Below, piece after piece: positions 8,895-18,128 of a DNA stretch of 64,000 bases. Position numbers and translations under genes: made by a program. Below the pieces are notes generated by a model. It was not told where the DNA came from. It saw only the letters and a list, made by a program, of their open reading frames with translations, and made no database searches. Every line of letters starts with the position of its first letter. Position 1 is the first letter of the stretch. Location of the stretch: the NCBI GenBank assembly GCA_016213205.1, contig JACRAZ010000060.1:186001-250000 (forward strand). Direction: 5' to 3'. The DNA is from Burkholderiales bacterium (GTDB lineage: Bacteria; Pseudomonadota; Gammaproteobacteria; Burkholderiales; Burkholderiaceae_C).

Positions 8895-11204
8895 TCACTG
8901 CTGCTGTTGCTGCTGTTGATCGGCGCCTTGCGGCTCGGCCGCGGCCTCGCCCTCGGCAACGCCCTCGCGCGGCTGTTCGGCACGGTCGGGCCGGTCGCTG
9001 CGCTCGCGGCGCGGCGGGCGGTCGCCACGGTCGCGGCCACCCCGGTCCGGACGATCGCCGTACTCACGGCGCGGCGGGCGGTCACCACGCGGCTCCTCTT
9101 CCATGCCTTCCGGACGCTCGAGCAGCGCCTTCATCGAGAGCTTGATGCGGCCCTTCTCGTCGGTCTCGAGCACCTTGACCTTGACCACCTGGCCTTCGCT
9201 CAGGAAGTCGGTCACCTTCTCGACGCGCTGGTGCGCGATCTGGCTGATGTGCAGAAGGCCGTCCTTGCCGGGCAGGATGTTGACCAGCGCGCCGAAGTCC
9301 AGGATCTTGGTGACCGGGCCTTCGTAGACCTTGCCGATCTCGGCTTCGGCCGTGATTTCGGTGATGCGCTTCTTCGCGAACTCGGCCTTGTCGGCGTCGG
9401 TCGAGGCGATGGTGATGGTGCCGTCCTCGCCAATGTCGATCGTGCAACCGGTTTCCTCGGTCAGCGCGCGGATGGTGGCGCCGCCCTTGCCGATCACGTC
9501 GCGGATCTTCTCCGGGTTGATCTTCATGGTGTACAGGCGCGGCGCGAATTGCGAGACCTCGGTCTTGGCCTCGCCCACGGCTTCCTGCATCTTGCCGAGG
9601 ATGTGCATGCGGGCTTCCTTGGCCTGGGCCAGCGCAACCTGCATGATTTCCTTCGTGATGCCCTGGATCTTGATGTCCATCTGCAGCGCCGTGACACCCG
9701 CGGTGGTGCCGGCCACCTTGAAGTCCATGTCGCCGAGGTGATCCTCGTCACCCAGGATGTCGGTCAGCACCGCGAAGCGGTTGCCGTCCTTGATCAGGCC
9801 CATCGCGATGCCGGCCACGTGGGCCTTCATCGGCACGCCGGCGTCCATCAGCGAGAGGCAACCGCCGCACACCGAGGCCATCGACGAGGAGCCGTTGGAC
9901 TCGGTGATCTCCGAGACCACGCGGATCGAGTACGGGAAATCTTCCTGGCTCGGCAACGCTGCGATCAGCGCACGCTTGGCCAGGCGGCCATGGCCGATCT
10001 CGCGCCGCTTGGGGCTGCCCACGCGCCCGGTTTCACCGGTGGCGAACGGGGGCATGTTGTAGTGCAGCATGAAGCGGTCTTCGAACTCGCCGGCCAGCGC
10101 GTCGATGCGCTGCGCGTCGCGGTCGGTGCCCAGCGTGGCGATCACCAGCGCCTGGGTCTCGCCACGCGTGAACAGCGCCGAGCCGTGGGTGCGCGGCAGC
10201 ACGCCGGTGCGGATCTCGATCGGGCGCACGGTGCGCGTGTCGCGGCCGTCGATGCGTGGCTCGCCGGCCAGGATCTGGCCACGCACGATGCGCGACTCGA
10301 TCTCGAACAGCAGGCCTTCGACCTCGACCCTGTCGAACTCGGTGCCTTCGGCCTTCAACGCGGCCAGCACATTGGCCGTGACCTCGCGGCAAGCCTGGGT
10401 ACGGGCCTGCTTGCTGCGGATCTGGTAGGCCGCACGCAGCGGGCCTTCAGCCAGTTCGGTGACCTTGGCGATGAAGGGCTCGTTCTTGGCCGGCGCCTGC
10501 CATTGCCACTCGGGCTTGCCAGCATCACGCACGAGCTCGTGGATCGCGTTGATCGCGATGTTGCCCTGCTCGTGGCCGAAGACCACGGCGCCGAGCATGA
10601 TCTCTTCGCTGAGCTGGTCGGCCTCGGATTCGACCATCAGCACCGCGGCTTCGGTGCCGGCGACAACGAGGTCCATCTTCGAATCGGCGAGCTGGGCCTT
10701 GCCAGGGTTCAGCACGTATTCGCCGTTGATGTAGCCCACGCGCGCGGCACCGATCGGGCCATTGAAGGGGATGCCCGAGACCGACAGCGCGGCGCTGGTG
10801 GCAATCATCGAGGGGATGTCGGCCTGCACCTCGGGGTTCAGGCTCAGCACGTGGATCACCACCTGCACTTCATTGAAGAAGCCTTCGGGGAACAACGGGC
10901 GGATCGGGCGGTCGATCAGGCGGCTGGTGAGGGTTTCCAGCTCGCTCGGGCGGCCTTCACGCTTGAAGAAGCTGCCCGGAATCTTGCCGGCGGCGTAGGT
11001 CTTCTCGATGTAGTCGACGGTGAGCGGGAAGAAATCCTGGCCAGCCTTGGCTTCGGTGCGCGCCACGACGGTGGCCAGCACCACGGTGCCCTCGACGTCG
11101 ACCACCACCGCGCCGGTGGACTGGCGGGCGATCTCGCCGGTTTCCATCGTGACCTGGTGCTGGCCCCATTGGAAGGTCTTGGTGACTTTGTTGAAGATGC
11201 TCAT
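8895..11204 (-). CDS. pnp: Polyribonucleotide nucleotidyltransferase (PNPase)
   Basis: This is a phosphorolytic 3'-5' exoribonuclease and a degradosome component. The 769-residue protein has two RNase PH-like cores separated by a helical domain. A KH domain follows ([20 protein letters not shown]) and then an S1 domain ([20 protein letters not shown]). After the S1 domain comes an Arg/Asp/Gly/Pro-rich tail ending in a run of glutamines, which is unlike E. coli PNPase and longer. I chose ATG at 11204 ([14 protein letters not shown]), so a 40-codon upstream extension of the open frame is excluded. It lies downstream of rpsO with a hairpin between them. Confidence 0.95.
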   Translation of the reverse strand: MSIFNKVTKTFQWGQHQVTMETGEIARQSTGAVVVDVEGTVVLATVVARTEAKAGQDFFPLTVDYIEKTYAAGKIPGSFFKREGRPSELETLTSRLIDRPIRPLFPEGFFNEVQVVIHVLSLNPEVQADIPSMIATSAALSVSGIPFNGPIGAARVGYINGEYVLNPGKAQLADSKMDLVVAGTEAAVLMVESEADQLSEEIMLGAVVFGHEQGNIAINAIHELVRDAGKPEWQWQAPAKNEPFIAKVTELAEGPLRAAYQIRSKQARTQACREVTANVLAALKAEGTEFDRVEVEGLLFEIESRIVRGQILAGEPRIDGRDTRTVRPIEIRTGVLPRTHGSALFTRGETQALVIATLGTDRDAQRIDALAGEFEDRFMLHYNMPPFATGETGRVGSPKRREIGHGRLAKRALIAALPSQEDFPYSIRVVSEITESNGSSSMASVCGGCLSLMDAGVPMKAHVAGIAMGLIKDGNRFAVLTDILGDEDHLGDMDFKVAGTTAGVTALQMDIKIQGITKEIMQVALAQAKEARMHILGKMQEAVGEAKTEVSQFAPRLYTMKINPEKIRDVIGKGGATIRALTEETGCTIDIGEDGTITIASTDADKAEFAKKRITEITAEAEIGKVYEGPVTKILDFGALVNILPGKDGLLHISQIAHQRVEKVTDFLSEGQVVKVKVLETDEKGRIKLSMKALLERPEGMEEEPRGDRPPRREYGDRPDRGGRDRGDRPPRRERSDRPDRAEQPREGVAEGEAAAEPQGADQQQQQQQ

Positions 11205-11370
11205 GAACGGTGTCTCCGGTTGTGGGTGGGCGCACTTGCGGTGGCGCCAGGGAACTTCACCGGGAGCGTGAAGGCGCGCGTCAGCGGCATGCCATTCCAG
11301 CGGGGCCAGCAGAGGCCCTGACACCGGTGGAATGACACAGCAGCGACTGAATCGGCACGCTCCAAAGACG

Positions 11371-11406
11371 AAAGAGCCTGTGCTGGGCGGGCCAGACAGG
11401 CTCTTT
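11371..11406 (-). terminator. rpsO-pnp intergenic hairpin
   Basis: An 11-bp perfect inverted repeat (11371-11381 with 11396-11406) lies just downstream of the rpsO stop on the minus strand. It ends in CTCTTTCGTCTTTGG, so it has a moderately T-rich tail. In E. coli a terminator and an RNase III-cleaved hairpin lie between rpsO and pnp. This hairpin could be a partial terminator, or it could be a processing site used in PNPase autoregulation. Confidence 0.7.
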
Positions 11407-11420
11407 CATGCATGGGTTGC

Positions 11421-11690
11421 TTACTTGCGCAGACCGAGCTTCTGGATCAGCGCGGTGTAGCGGTCAGCGTCCTTGCCCTTCAGGTAATCCAGCAGCTTGC
11501 GGCGGCGGCTCACCATCTTCAGCAGGCCGCGGCGGCCGTGGTGGTCCTTCAGGTGGGTCTTGAAGTGGGGGGTGAGCTCGTTGATGCGAGCGGTGAGCAG
11601 AGCCACCTGCACCTCGGGGGAGCCGGTGTCATTGGCGCTGCGCGCGTTGCCCTTGACGATTTCGCCACGGTTGATGTCTGCGACGGACAT
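11421..11690 (-). CDS. rpsO: 30S ribosomal protein S15
   Basis: This primary 16S rRNA-binding protein of the small subunit platform also helps form an intersubunit bridge. The 89-residue length is standard. [13 protein letters not shown] and the [23 protein letters not shown] region, with the conserved HHxRRGLL contact motif, are clear. A purine-rich AGGAAAT Shine-Dalgarno-like sequence precedes ATG. It is upstream of pnp, the ancient rpsO-pnp pairing. Confidence 0.97.
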   Translation of the reverse strand: MSVADINRGEIVKGNARSANDTGSPEVQVALLTARINELTPHFKTHLKDHHGRRGLLKMVSRRRKLLDYLKGKDADRYTALIQKLGLRK

Positions 11691-11827
11691 GTGATTTCCT
11701 CGGTTTGGAAACCGCCAACCAGGGCGTCATGCACCCACAGCGGTTTCCGGTTGCCACTTGCGGCAGCGGGTGAAACCGACCCGCGCCGTGCCTGCCTTGG
11801 CCCTGTTCGGGGCGCAAAACCGGCGGA

Positions 11828-12979
11828 TTATAGGGCCATCGCGCCACGCAAGCGCTGGACACCCTGCGTCAGGCGCGCGGGGTCGTGCGAGGCGAAGCAC
11901 CAGCGCAGCCAGCCCTCGCCCTCCTGGCCGAAGGCCGCGCCCGGCGCGAGCCCCAGGCCGTGCCGGGCCACCAGGTGCTTGGCAAAGGCCAGCGAGTCAA
12001 CACAGCCCGGCACCTGCAGGAAGGCATACAACCCGCCCTCGGGCACGGCAACGCGCACGCCGGGCAGCTCGGCCAGGGCGGCGCACAGCACGTCGCGGCA
12101 GTGCTGCAGATGCGCCACCAGCGTCGGAACCGAGCGCTCCGCGCCGGCCAGCGCCGCCAGCCCGCCCCGCTGCACGAACACCGGCGCGCAGGAACTGTTG
12201 AACTCGATCAGCTTGCCCACGGCATCGAGCTGGCCTTGCGGCAGCACCATCCAGCCCAGCCGCCAGCCCGTCATCAGGAAGCTCTTCGAGAAGCTGTTGA
12301 CGACCACCAGCCGATCCTGCGGGCTGGCGATGTCCTGGAAGCTTGGCGCCGACGGTCCGGTGCCGAACCACACCCGTTCGTAGACCTCGTCCGCAACGAT
12401 CCAGGTGCCGGTGCGGCGGCAGTGCTCGAGCATGGCCTGCTGTTCGGCCCGCGAAAGGGTCCAGCCCGTGGGATTATTCGGCGCGTTCACCAGCAGCACC
12501 CGCGTCTGCGGCGTCACCGTGTCCAGCAGGTGCTGGAGGTCGAGCCGCCAGGCACCCCGGGCATCCGGGGCCAGCGGCACGCGCCGAACGCGCGCGCCCA
12601 GCACGCTGGGCTGTGCAGGCAGGTTGGGCCAGACAGGCGTGACCACCACCACCTCGTCACCCGCATCCACCAGCAACTGCATCGCGACCATCAGCGCGGT
12701 GACGCCGGACGAGGTGACGGCGATGCGCTCCGGCCCCGGGTCGCGGTGCAGCGCGGCGCTGTAGCCGCGAAGCGCCTCCCGCAATTCAGGCAGGCCCAGG
12801 TTGTGCGCATAGAAGGTTTCACCGCGCGCCAGCGACGCGGCAGCAGCCTGCACGATGTGTGATGGCGTGGGCTCGTCGCTCTCCCCGAACCAGAAGGGCA
12901 GCACGTCGTCGCGGCCCAGGCCCTCGTTGGCGACTTCACGGATCTTCGACCCTTCCAGCCGGGCGATCAGCTCACGCAT
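11828..12979 (-). CDS. Pyridoxal-phosphate aminotransferase, class I/II
   Basis: This fold-type I PLP enzyme of the aspartate aminotransferase superfamily has 383 residues. Landmarks are NAPNNPTGW at about 165-173, DEVYERVWF at about 197-205, and the PLP Schiff-base lysine K232 in NSFSKSFLMTGWRLGW. The C-terminal WLRWCFA holds the substrate-carboxylate arginine region. It could be an aspartate, aromatic or branched-chain enzyme; specificity is not readable. I chose ATG at 12979 (MRELIARLEG), which gives the family length; the open frame runs further upstream but overlaps the next gene out of frame. It is probably cotranscribed with the ABC binding-protein gene 11 bp upstream. Confidence 0.88.
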   Translation of the reverse strand: MRELIARLEGSKIREVANEGLGRDDVLPFWFGESDEPTPSHIVQAAAASLARGETFYAHNLGLPELREALRGYSAALHRDPGPERIAVTSSGVTALMVAMQLLVDAGDEVVVVTPVWPNLPAQPSVLGARVRRVPLAPDARGAWRLDLQHLLDTVTPQTRVLLVNAPNNPTGWTLSRAEQQAMLEHCRRTGTWIVADEVYERVWFGTGPSAPSFQDIASPQDRLVVVNSFSKSFLMTGWRLGWMVLPQGQLDAVGKLIEFNSSCAPVFVQRGGLAALAGAERSVPTLVAHLQHCRDVLCAALAELPGVRVAVPEGGLYAFLQVPGCVDSLAFAKHLVARHGLGLAPGAAFGQEGEGWLRWCFASHDPARLTQGVQRLRGAMAL

Positions 12980-12990
12980 CGTGGCACTCC

Positions 12991-14286
12991 TCAATCCGGG
13001 CGCTGCATGCGGCAGGCATGCGGCAGTTCCACCTGACCCGCCTCGAAGCGGCGCACGGTGCGGAAGCCAAAGCCGGAGCCCTCGACGTCGTGCTTCACCC
13101 CAGGCACGCCATGGCGATCCATCAGGCTCACCACCAGCGGCTGTTGCAACTGGTGGTCGGCCGCACGCATCTGGCCCTCGTGCACCCCGCCGAGTCCGGC
13201 GCTGTCGAAGCGCAGGCCTTCCAGGGCCGTTGCCACCGCAGTGGCGTCCGTGCTGCGCGCAAGCTCGATCGCCTGCACGAGCATCTCCACCATCGCCTGC
13301 ATGCGGGCGTGCAGGTAGTCGTCCCGGGGGTCCGGGAATCGTTGGTGGAAGCGCTGCACGAACGCGTCGGATGCGGCGCCGCCGACATTCGGGTGCCACT
13401 CGGCCACCGCGAGCACGCTGCCCACGCCCGCCTCACCCAGCGCCGCCGGTGCGCCCAGGGCATTGCCGTAGAAGGTGTAGAACTTGATCGGCAGGCCCAG
13501 CTCGCGCACGGCCTTGACCAGCAGCGTGAGGTCATTGCCCCAGTTGCCGGTGACCACCGCCTGCGCACCGCTTGCGCGGATCTTGCTGGCATACGGCAGG
13601 AAGTCCTTCACCCGGCCCATCGGATGCAGTTCCTCGCCGACGATGGCAATGTCCGGCCGCCGCGCGGCGATCATCGCGCGGGCCTGTTTCACCACGTGCT
13701 GACCGAAGCTGTAGTCCTGGCCGATCAGGTACACCTTGTGCAGGCTGCGGTCGTCCTTCAGCACGTCCATCAGCGCGGCCAGCCGCATGTCTGCGTGCGC
13801 ATCGAAGCGGAAGTGCCAGAAGCTGCAGCGTTCGTTGGTCAACGCGGGCTCGACGGCGGAGTAGTTCAGCAGCAGCGCACGCCGCGTCGGCTCGCGTTCG
13901 TTGTGCTTGTTCAGCGCATCCACCAGCGCCGAGGCCACCGCCGAGCTGTTGCCTTGCAGGATGAAGCCGATGCGCTGATCGGTGGCCTGGCGCAGCAGCG
14001 TGAGGGCTTCGTCCGCGTTGCCCTTGCTGTCCATGCGCACCAGCTCGAGCCTGCGTGCGCCCGTGGGCAGGCGCACGCCGCCACGCTGGTTGACGCGCTC
14101 GACCGCCCACAGCAGATTGCGGAACACCGCTTCGCCCGCATTGGCAAAGGCGCCCGAAAGTCCTTCGATCATGGCCAGGCGCAACGGTTCGGGCGTCTGG
14201 GCCAGCGCCAGGCCGCCCGGCACCGTGCAGGCGGCGGCCAAACCCGAGAGCGCGCGTCGGCGCCCCATCGAGAAAGCTTGAGTCAT
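12991..14286 (-). CDS. ABC transporter substrate-binding protein (Peripla_BP_6 type)
   Basis: This is a periplasmic binding protein of the branched-chain amino acid/urea/amide type. The 431-residue product starts at ATG 14286 with a Tat-like signal (GRRRALSGLAAAC, then a cleavable LALAQT). The mature part has LRLAMIEGLSGAFANAGE, as in Leu/Ile/Val-binding proteins, and an internal YLIGQDYSFGQHVV segment. No permease or ATPase gene is adjacent, so it is an orphan binding component here. An alternative upstream start at 14358 would place the coding region through a terminator-like hairpin and is less likely. Confidence 0.82.
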   Translation of the reverse strand: MTQAFSMGRRRALSGLAAACTVPGGLALAQTPEPLRLAMIEGLSGAFANAGEAVFRNLLWAVERVNQRGGVRLPTGARRLELVRMDSKGNADEALTLLRQATDQRIGFILQGNSSAVASALVDALNKHNEREPTRRALLLNYSAVEPALTNERCSFWHFRFDAHADMRLAALMDVLKDDRSLHKVYLIGQDYSFGQHVVKQARAMIAARRPDIAIVGEELHPMGRVKDFLPYASKIRASGAQAVVTGNWGNDLTLLVKAVRELGLPIKFYTFYGNALGAPAALGEAGVGSVLAVAEWHPNVGGAASDAFVQRFHQRFPDPRDDYLHARMQAMVEMLVQAIELARSTDATAVATALEGLRFDSAGLGGVHEGQMRAADHQLQQPLVVSLMDRHGVPGVKHDVEGSGFGFRTVRRFEAGQVELPHACRMQRPD

Positions 14287-14310
14287 CGCAAGTGAAAGAG
14301 GCTTGAAAAC

Positions 14311-14339
14311 AAAAATGCCGCTACTAGCTTTAGCGGCAT
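14311..14339 (-). terminator. Intrinsic terminator reading leftward, upstream of the binding-protein gene
   Basis: The arms ATGCCGCT (14315-14322) and AGCGGCAT (14332-14339) form a perfect 8-bp stem with a 9-base loop. On the minus strand it is followed by TTTTTGTTTTC, so the geometry is that of a rho-independent terminator for leftward transcription. No leftward gene ends here. It would stop transcripts running from tsaD antisense through hsp20, or it could act as an attenuator in the leader of the binding-protein gene. Confidence 0.7.
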
Positions 14340-14407
14340 GGGGGGTGCGATCAGACATGCGCCTCGCGGCGCGGCACCGCCTGTGTCACAGCATTGTAGG
14401 AGGCCCT

Positions 14408-14851
14408 ATGTTCCTCGTTCCGGTGACCCGCAATCTCAATGAAATGACCCGCTCGTTCGATCGGCTGTTCGACGACAACTTCTTCGACCGCTTCTTCGCG
14501 CCAAGCACCCGCGAGGGCAGCCTGCTGCGCAGCCCGGCGCTCGATGTGAGTGAATCAGACCGCTTCTACACCGTGAAGCTGGACCTTCCCGGCATCACGA
14601 AAGAGGACGTGAAGATCACGATCGAAGGCAACCGCGTCAACGTGGAAGCCCAGACCTCCAAGAAGGAAGAGAAGAAGGAAGGCGACCGGGTCGTCTACAC
14701 CGAGCGGTCCAGCGCCAGCTACGCCCGCAGCTTCATGCTGCCTAGCGAGTTGGACCAGGCCGAATCCGAGGCCAAGATGGAGAACGGCGTGCTGACGCTG
14801 ACGCTGCCGAAGAAGCGCTCGGCCGCGGCCGCGCAGATTTCGGTCAAGTGA
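14408..14851 (+). CDS. Small heat-shock protein, Hsp20/alpha-crystallin family
   Basis: This is an ATP-independent holdase that keeps unfolding proteins soluble. The 147-residue protein has a short N-terminal arm ([23 protein letters not shown]) and an alpha-crystallin domain from about residue 45. The domain includes [20 protein letters not shown] and the conserved GVLTLTLPK near the end. A strong AGGAGG Shine-Dalgarno sits six bases before ATG. Its last 8 bases overlap the end of tsaD on the other strand, so the two genes converge. I could not find a convincing sigma-32 promoter. Confidence 0.93.
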   Translation: MFLVPVTRNLNEMTRSFDRLFDDNFFDRFFAPSTREGSLLRSPALDVSESDRFYTVKLDLPGITKEDVKITIEGNRVNVEAQTSKKEEKKEGDRVVYTERSSASYARSFMLPSELDQAESEAKMENGVLTLTLPKKRSAAAAQISVK

Positions 14852-15878
14852 GTTCGTCCAGGGGCCAGCGGGGCCTGACGTCAAAGCCATAGTGCTTTGA
14901 CGCCACGGCCACGCCGGCCGTCAGGCGCATGGCGGCGGCCAGCGCGATCATGGCGCCGTTGTCGGTGCACAACTGCAGTTCGGGGTAGTGCACGCGCAGG
15001 CCGCGCCCGGCGGCGACGGCATTGAGCTGCCGCCTCAGGTCTGCGTTGGCCCCCACACCGCCCGAGACCACCAGGCGCTTCAGTCCGGTGGTCTTCAACG
15101 CGTTCAGCGATTTCTTCACCAGCACCTCCACGATGGCCGCCTGGGTGGAGGCTGCCAGGTCCGCGAGGGCCTGCGCCCCGGGCGCCGGCCCGAGCTTGCG
15201 GTGCTGGGTAAGCACCGCCGTCTTCAGCCCCGCGAACGAGAAGTCCAGGTTGCCCGAGTGCAGCAAGGGCCTGGGCAGCGCAAAAGCATCTCCACGCCCC
15301 TGCTCGGCCAGCCGCGCGAGCGCCGGCCCCCCCGGGTAGCCCAAGCCGAGCAGCTTGGCCGACTTGTCGAAGGCCTCGCCCGCGGCGTCGTCGATCGTCT
15401 CGCCCAGCAGTTCGTAGTGGCCGACGCCGGCCACCCGCATCAGCTGGGTGTGCCCGCCGGACACCAGCAAGGCAACGAACGGGAACTCCGGCGGGTCCGC
15501 CGACAGGAAGGGCGACAGCAGATGCCCTTCGAGGTGATGCACCCCCAGCGTAGGGCGGTCGAGCGCGGCGGCCAGTGCGCAGGCCACGCCCGCGCCCACC
15601 AGCAAGGCGCCGGCCAGGCCCGGCCCGCGCGTGAAGGCCACCACATCCACCTCGTCGAGCGTGCAGCCGGCCTGCGCCAGCACGTCGCGCGTCAACGGCA
15701 GCACACGGCGAATGTGATCACGCGAGGCCAGCTCAGGCACCACGCCGCCATAGGCCTCGTGCATCTGCACCTGGCTGTGCAGGGCATGGGCCCGCAGCCG
15801 CGGCACGCCGCCGCCATCGGCGCGCACCAGGGCCACGCCGGTTTCGTCGCAGGAGGACTCGATGCCCAGCACATTCAT
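14844..15878 (-). CDS. tsaD: tRNA N6-adenosine threonylcarbamoyltransferase TsaD
   Basis: This ASKHA-fold enzyme transfers the threonylcarbamoyl group to A37 of ANN-decoding tRNAs, working with TsaB, TsaE and TsaC. The 344-residue protein starts [17 protein letters not shown]. It has the metal-binding H-x3-H motif at H115 and H119 ([10 protein letters not shown]), and [15 protein letters not shown] near the C-terminus. I set the start at ATG 15878; the same frame stays open for thousands of bases upstream, but that part is antisense to nasT and nrt. Confidence 0.95.
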   Translation of the reverse strand: MNVLGIESSCDETGVALVRADGGGVPRLRAHALHSQVQMHEAYGGVVPELASRDHIRRVLPLTRDVLAQAGCTLDEVDVVAFTRGPGLAGALLVGAGVACALAAALDRPTLGVHHLEGHLLSPFLSADPPEFPFVALLVSGGHTQLMRVAGVGHYELLGETIDDAAGEAFDKSAKLLGLGYPGGPALARLAEQGRGDAFALPRPLLHSGNLDFSFAGLKTAVLTQHRKLGPAPGAQALADLAASTQAAIVEVLVKKSLNALKTTGLKRLVVSGGVGANADLRRQLNAVAAGRGLRVHYPELQLCTDNGAMIALAAAMRLTAGVAVASKHYGFDVRPRWPLDELT

Positions 15879-15910
15879 GCGGCGCGAGTGTAGTGCCCGC
15901 TCGCGAAGCT

Positions 15911-15926
15911 TGGCTCGGATGTTGCA
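15911..15926 (+). promoter_or_regulatory. Possible sigma-54 promoter upstream of the NasT-like gene
   Basis: TGGCTCGGATGTTGCA has GG (15912-15913) and GC (15924-15925) separated by exactly ten bases, close to the sigma-54 consensus. The predicted start of transcription would fall only one or two bases before the ATG at 15939. The mRNA would then be leaderless, which weakens the call. Confidence 0.4.
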
Positions 15927-15938
15927 GGCGGCCTGTTC

Positions 15939-16580
15939 ATGGCAGACCCCGCACCAGCCCTGCGCATCGTGATCGTGGCACCAGAGTCCCTGGTGCCCGA
16001 CCCCGACGACGACGACGCCGACGCTCACGGCGCCGCCGAGCGCTCGCGGCAGCTGCGCATCGGCCTGCTCGAGACGGGCTACAACATCGTCGCGGTGCTG
16101 CCCTCGGACATGTTCCTGCCGGAGCGGCTGGCGCAGATCCAGCCCGACCTGATCATCGTGGACGCCGAGAGCCAGGCCCGCGACACGCTGGAGCACGTGG
16201 TCATGGCCACGCGCGACGCGAGGCGGCCGATCGTGCTGTTCACCGACGACAACGACACCTCCCACGTGCGCGACGCCATCGCGGCCGGCGTCTCGGCCTA
16301 TGTGGTGGCCGGCCTGGCCCCGACCCGCGTGAAGCCGGTGCTCGAAGTGGCGATGGCGCGCTTCCAGGTGGAAGAGTCGATGCGGCGTGAGCTGGCCGAT
16401 GCGCGCAGCCAGCTCAGTGACCGCAAGCTGATCGAACGCGCCAAGGGCCTGCTGATGAAGCGCCAGGGCCTCAGCGAAGACGAGGCCTACGCCCGCCTGC
16501 GCAAGACCGCGATGGACAAGGGCCTGAAGATCGCCGACCTGGCCCAGCGCATGATCGATGCGGTGGACCTGCTGGGCTGA
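15939..16580 (+). CDS. nasT: NasT-like ANTAR-domain response regulator
   Basis: This is an RNA-binding antitermination regulator of nitrate assimilation. The 213-residue protein has a receiver-like domain (about 8-140), a linker helix, and an ANTAR domain (about 155-211) containing [25 protein letters not shown]75 sits where the phosphorylated aspartate is expected. The acidic pair near the N-terminus is replaced by APE, and the conserved lysine before the last strand is absent (YVVAGLAP). A non-phosphorylated pseudo-receiver is therefore likely. In known systems NasT is held by a NasS nitrate sensor; no nasS is adjacent. Downstream genes encode a nitrate transporter with an ANTAR-type leader. 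Confidence 0.88.
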   Translation: MADPAPALRIVIVAPESLVPDPDDDDADAHGAAERSRQLRIGLLETGYNIVAVLPSDMFLPERLAQIQPDLIIVDAESQARDTLEHVVMATRDARRPIVLFTDDNDTSHVRDAIAAGVSAYVVAGLAPTRVKPVLEVAMARFQVEESMRRELADARSQLSDRKLIERAKGLLMKRQGLSEDEAYARLRKTAMDKGLKIADLAQRMIDAVDLLG

Positions 16581-16595
16581 AGCGCCCCCCGGCGC

Positions 16596-16632
16596 GCACC
16601 AACCCAGCACGCGCACACTAGTTTGGTGCACC
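16596..16632 (+). promoter_or_regulatory. Possible NtrC-type activator site upstream of the nrt promoter
   Basis: The inverted halves GCACCAA (16596-16602) and TTGGTGC (16623-16629) lie 30-60 bp upstream of a sigma-54 promoter. GGTGCACC at 16625-16632 is itself palindromic. NtrC sites have GCAC/GGTGC half sites, but the spacing here is longer than the usual dyad, so the call is tentative. Confidence 0.35.
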
Positions 16633-16658
16633 GCAACAGAGATTCCGCTCGAAAACCC

Positions 16659-16675
16659 TTGGCACGCCGATTGCT
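16659..16675 (+). promoter_or_regulatory. Sigma-54 promoter of the nrt operon
   Basis: TTGGCACGCCGATTGCT matches the sigma-54 consensus TGGCACG-N4-TTGC perfectly, with GG at 16661-16662 and GC at 16673-16674, ten bases apart. Transcription would start near 16686, just before the ANTAR hairpins. This implies control by an enhancer-binding protein, most likely NtrC under nitrogen limitation. Confidence 0.85.
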
Positions 16676-16687
16676 CATGCCCTGACA

Positions 16688-16744
16688 GGAAGATCAACGG
16701 CGATCTTTCGAACAACACCGCAGGCCCGTCAATGCTGATGGGCC
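16688..16744 (+). promoter_or_regulatory. ANTAR-type two-hairpin antitermination element in the nrt leader
   Basis: Two hairpins lie in tandem. The first has an 8-bp stem (16688-16695 with 16702-16709, one G-U pair) around the loop AACGGC. The second has an 8-bp stem (16723-16730 with 16737-16744, one G-U pair) around AATGCT. Both six-base loops have A at position 1 and G at position 4, the known recognition signature of ANTAR RNA-binding proteins. A 13-base linker separates them and a terminator follows. This is the expected target of the NasT-like protein encoded just upstream. Confidence 0.85.
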
Positions 16745-16758
16745 AGCGGCAGGACGAT

Positions 16759-16814
16759 GGCGTCCCCACCCGCGGCCAGCCCTGGCTGCACGGTGAGGAC
16801 GCCTTTTCTTTTTC
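16759..16814 (+). terminator. Leader terminator of the nrt operon
   Basis: GGCGTCC (16759-16765) pairs with GGACGCC (16797-16803), enclosing a GC-rich arm with its own inner stem. TTTTCTTTTT follows directly. It sits between the ANTAR element and nrtA, so it would stop nrt transcription unless an ANTAR protein stabilises the upstream hairpins. Confidence 0.85.
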
Positions 16815-16838
16815 TGTTGCCCGAAACGAGAGACCACC

Positions 16839-18104
16839 ATGCCAACGAGCCAGAAGGACACCATCGACATGGGACGCCGCACCATCATCAAGGCTGCCGC
16901 CGCCGGCGCTGCCACGGCCGGTGCCACCGGCATGATCCCGGGCCTGCAAGCCGCCGTGTACGCCGCGGGCTCCGACAAGCCCGAGAAGGAGGAAGTGCGC
17001 ATCGGCTTCATTCCGCTGACTGATTGCGCCAGCGTGGTGATGGCCTCGGTGCTGGGCTTCGACAAGAAGTACGGCGTGAAGATCATCCCCACCAAGGAAG
17101 CCTCGTGGGCCGGCGTGCGCGACAAGCTCGTCAACGGCGAATTGGACATGGCACACGTGCTGTATGGCTTGGTCTACGGCGTGCACCTGGGCATCGCCGG
17201 CCCCAAGAAGGACATGGCGGTGCTGATGAGCCTGAACAACAACGGCCAGGCGATCACCTTGTCCAAGGCGTTGGCCGACAAGGGCGCGGTCGACGGCCCC
17301 TCGCTGGCCAAGGTGATGGCCAAGGAGAAGCGCGAGTACACCTTTGCCGGCACCTTCCCGACCGGCACCCATGCGATGTGGATGCACTACTGGCTGGCCG
17401 CCGCTGGCATCAGCCCGCTCAGCGGCGCCAAGTTGATCACCGTGCCACCGCCGCAGATGGTGGCCAACATGCGCGTGGGCAACATGGACGGCTTCTGCGT
17501 GGGCGAACCCTGGAATCACCGCGCCATCATGGACGGCATCGGCATCACCGCGAACACGACGCAGGACATCTGGAAGGACCACCCTGAGAAGGTGCTGGGC
17601 ACCACGGCCGAGTTCGTCAAGAAGTACCCCAACACCGCGCGTGCCGTGATGATGGCGGTGCTGGAAGCCGGTCGCTGGATCGACGCCAGCCTGCAAAACA
17701 AGATGAAGATGGCCGAGACGGTGGCCGACAAGGCCTACGTCAACACCGGCGTCGACGCGATCAATCAGCGCATCCTGGGGCGCTACCAGAACGGCCTGGG
17801 CAAGACCTGGGACGACCCCAACCACATGAAGTTCTTCAACGATGGGGCGGTGAACTTCCCGTACCTGTCCGACGGCATGTGGTTCCTCACCCAGCACAAG
17901 CGCTGGGGCCTGATCAAGGATCATCCCGACTACCTCGGCGTGGCCAAGCAGATCAATCAGATCGACCTCTACAAGCAGGCCGCCTCGGCGATGAAGATCA
18001 GCCTGCCCAAGGACGCCATGCGGTCGTCGAAGCTCATCGACGGTGTTGTCTGGGACGGCAAGGACCCGGCCAAGTACGCCGACTCGTTCAAGATCAAGGC
18101 CTGA
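16839..18104 (+). CDS. nrtA: Nitrate ABC transporter substrate-binding protein (NrtA family)
   Basis: This is the periplasmic nitrate-binding component of a high-affinity importer. The 421-residue protein has a Tat-type signal with twin arginines at residues 13-14 ([18 protein letters not shown]). The mature domain begins [19 protein letters not shown]. Family landmarks are [13 protein letters not shown] and [13 protein letters not shown]. The signal argues against it being the cytosolic NasS sensor, a close homologue. It is the first gene of nrtA-nrtB-nrtD, under a sigma-54 promoter plus ANTAR leader, with nrtB 24 bp downstream. Confidence 0.92.
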   Translation: MPTSQKDTIDMGRRTIIKAAAAGAATAGATGMIPGLQAAVYAAGSDKPEKEEVRIGFIPLTDCASVVMASVLGFDKKYGVKIIPTKEASWAGVRDKLVNGELDMAHVLYGLVYGVHLGIAGPKKDMAVLMSLNNNGQAITLSKALADKGAVDGPSLAKVMAKEKREYTFAGTFPTGTHAMWMHYWLAAAGISPLSGAKLITVPPPQMVANMRVGNMDGFCVGEPWNHRAIMDGIGITANTTQDIWKDHPEKVLGTTAEFVKKYPNTARAVMMAVLEAGRWIDASLQNKMKMAETVADKAYVNTGVDAINQRILGRYQNGLGKTWDDPNHMKFFNDGAVNFPYLSDGMWFLTQHKRWGLIKDHPDYLGVAKQINQIDLYKQAASAMKISLPKDAMRSSKLIDGVVWDGKDPAKYADSFKIKA

Positions 18105-18128
18105 AGCGGCCAGCGAAAGGAGCACACC

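Noticed and set aside
7212-11321. 1369-codon open frame on the plus strand opposite tpiA, the oxidoreductase and pnp
   Set aside because: It is a shadow of three real genes and has no recognisable domain. Its composition (His, Arg, Ala, Leu, Gly) is typical of antisense frames in GC-rich DNA.
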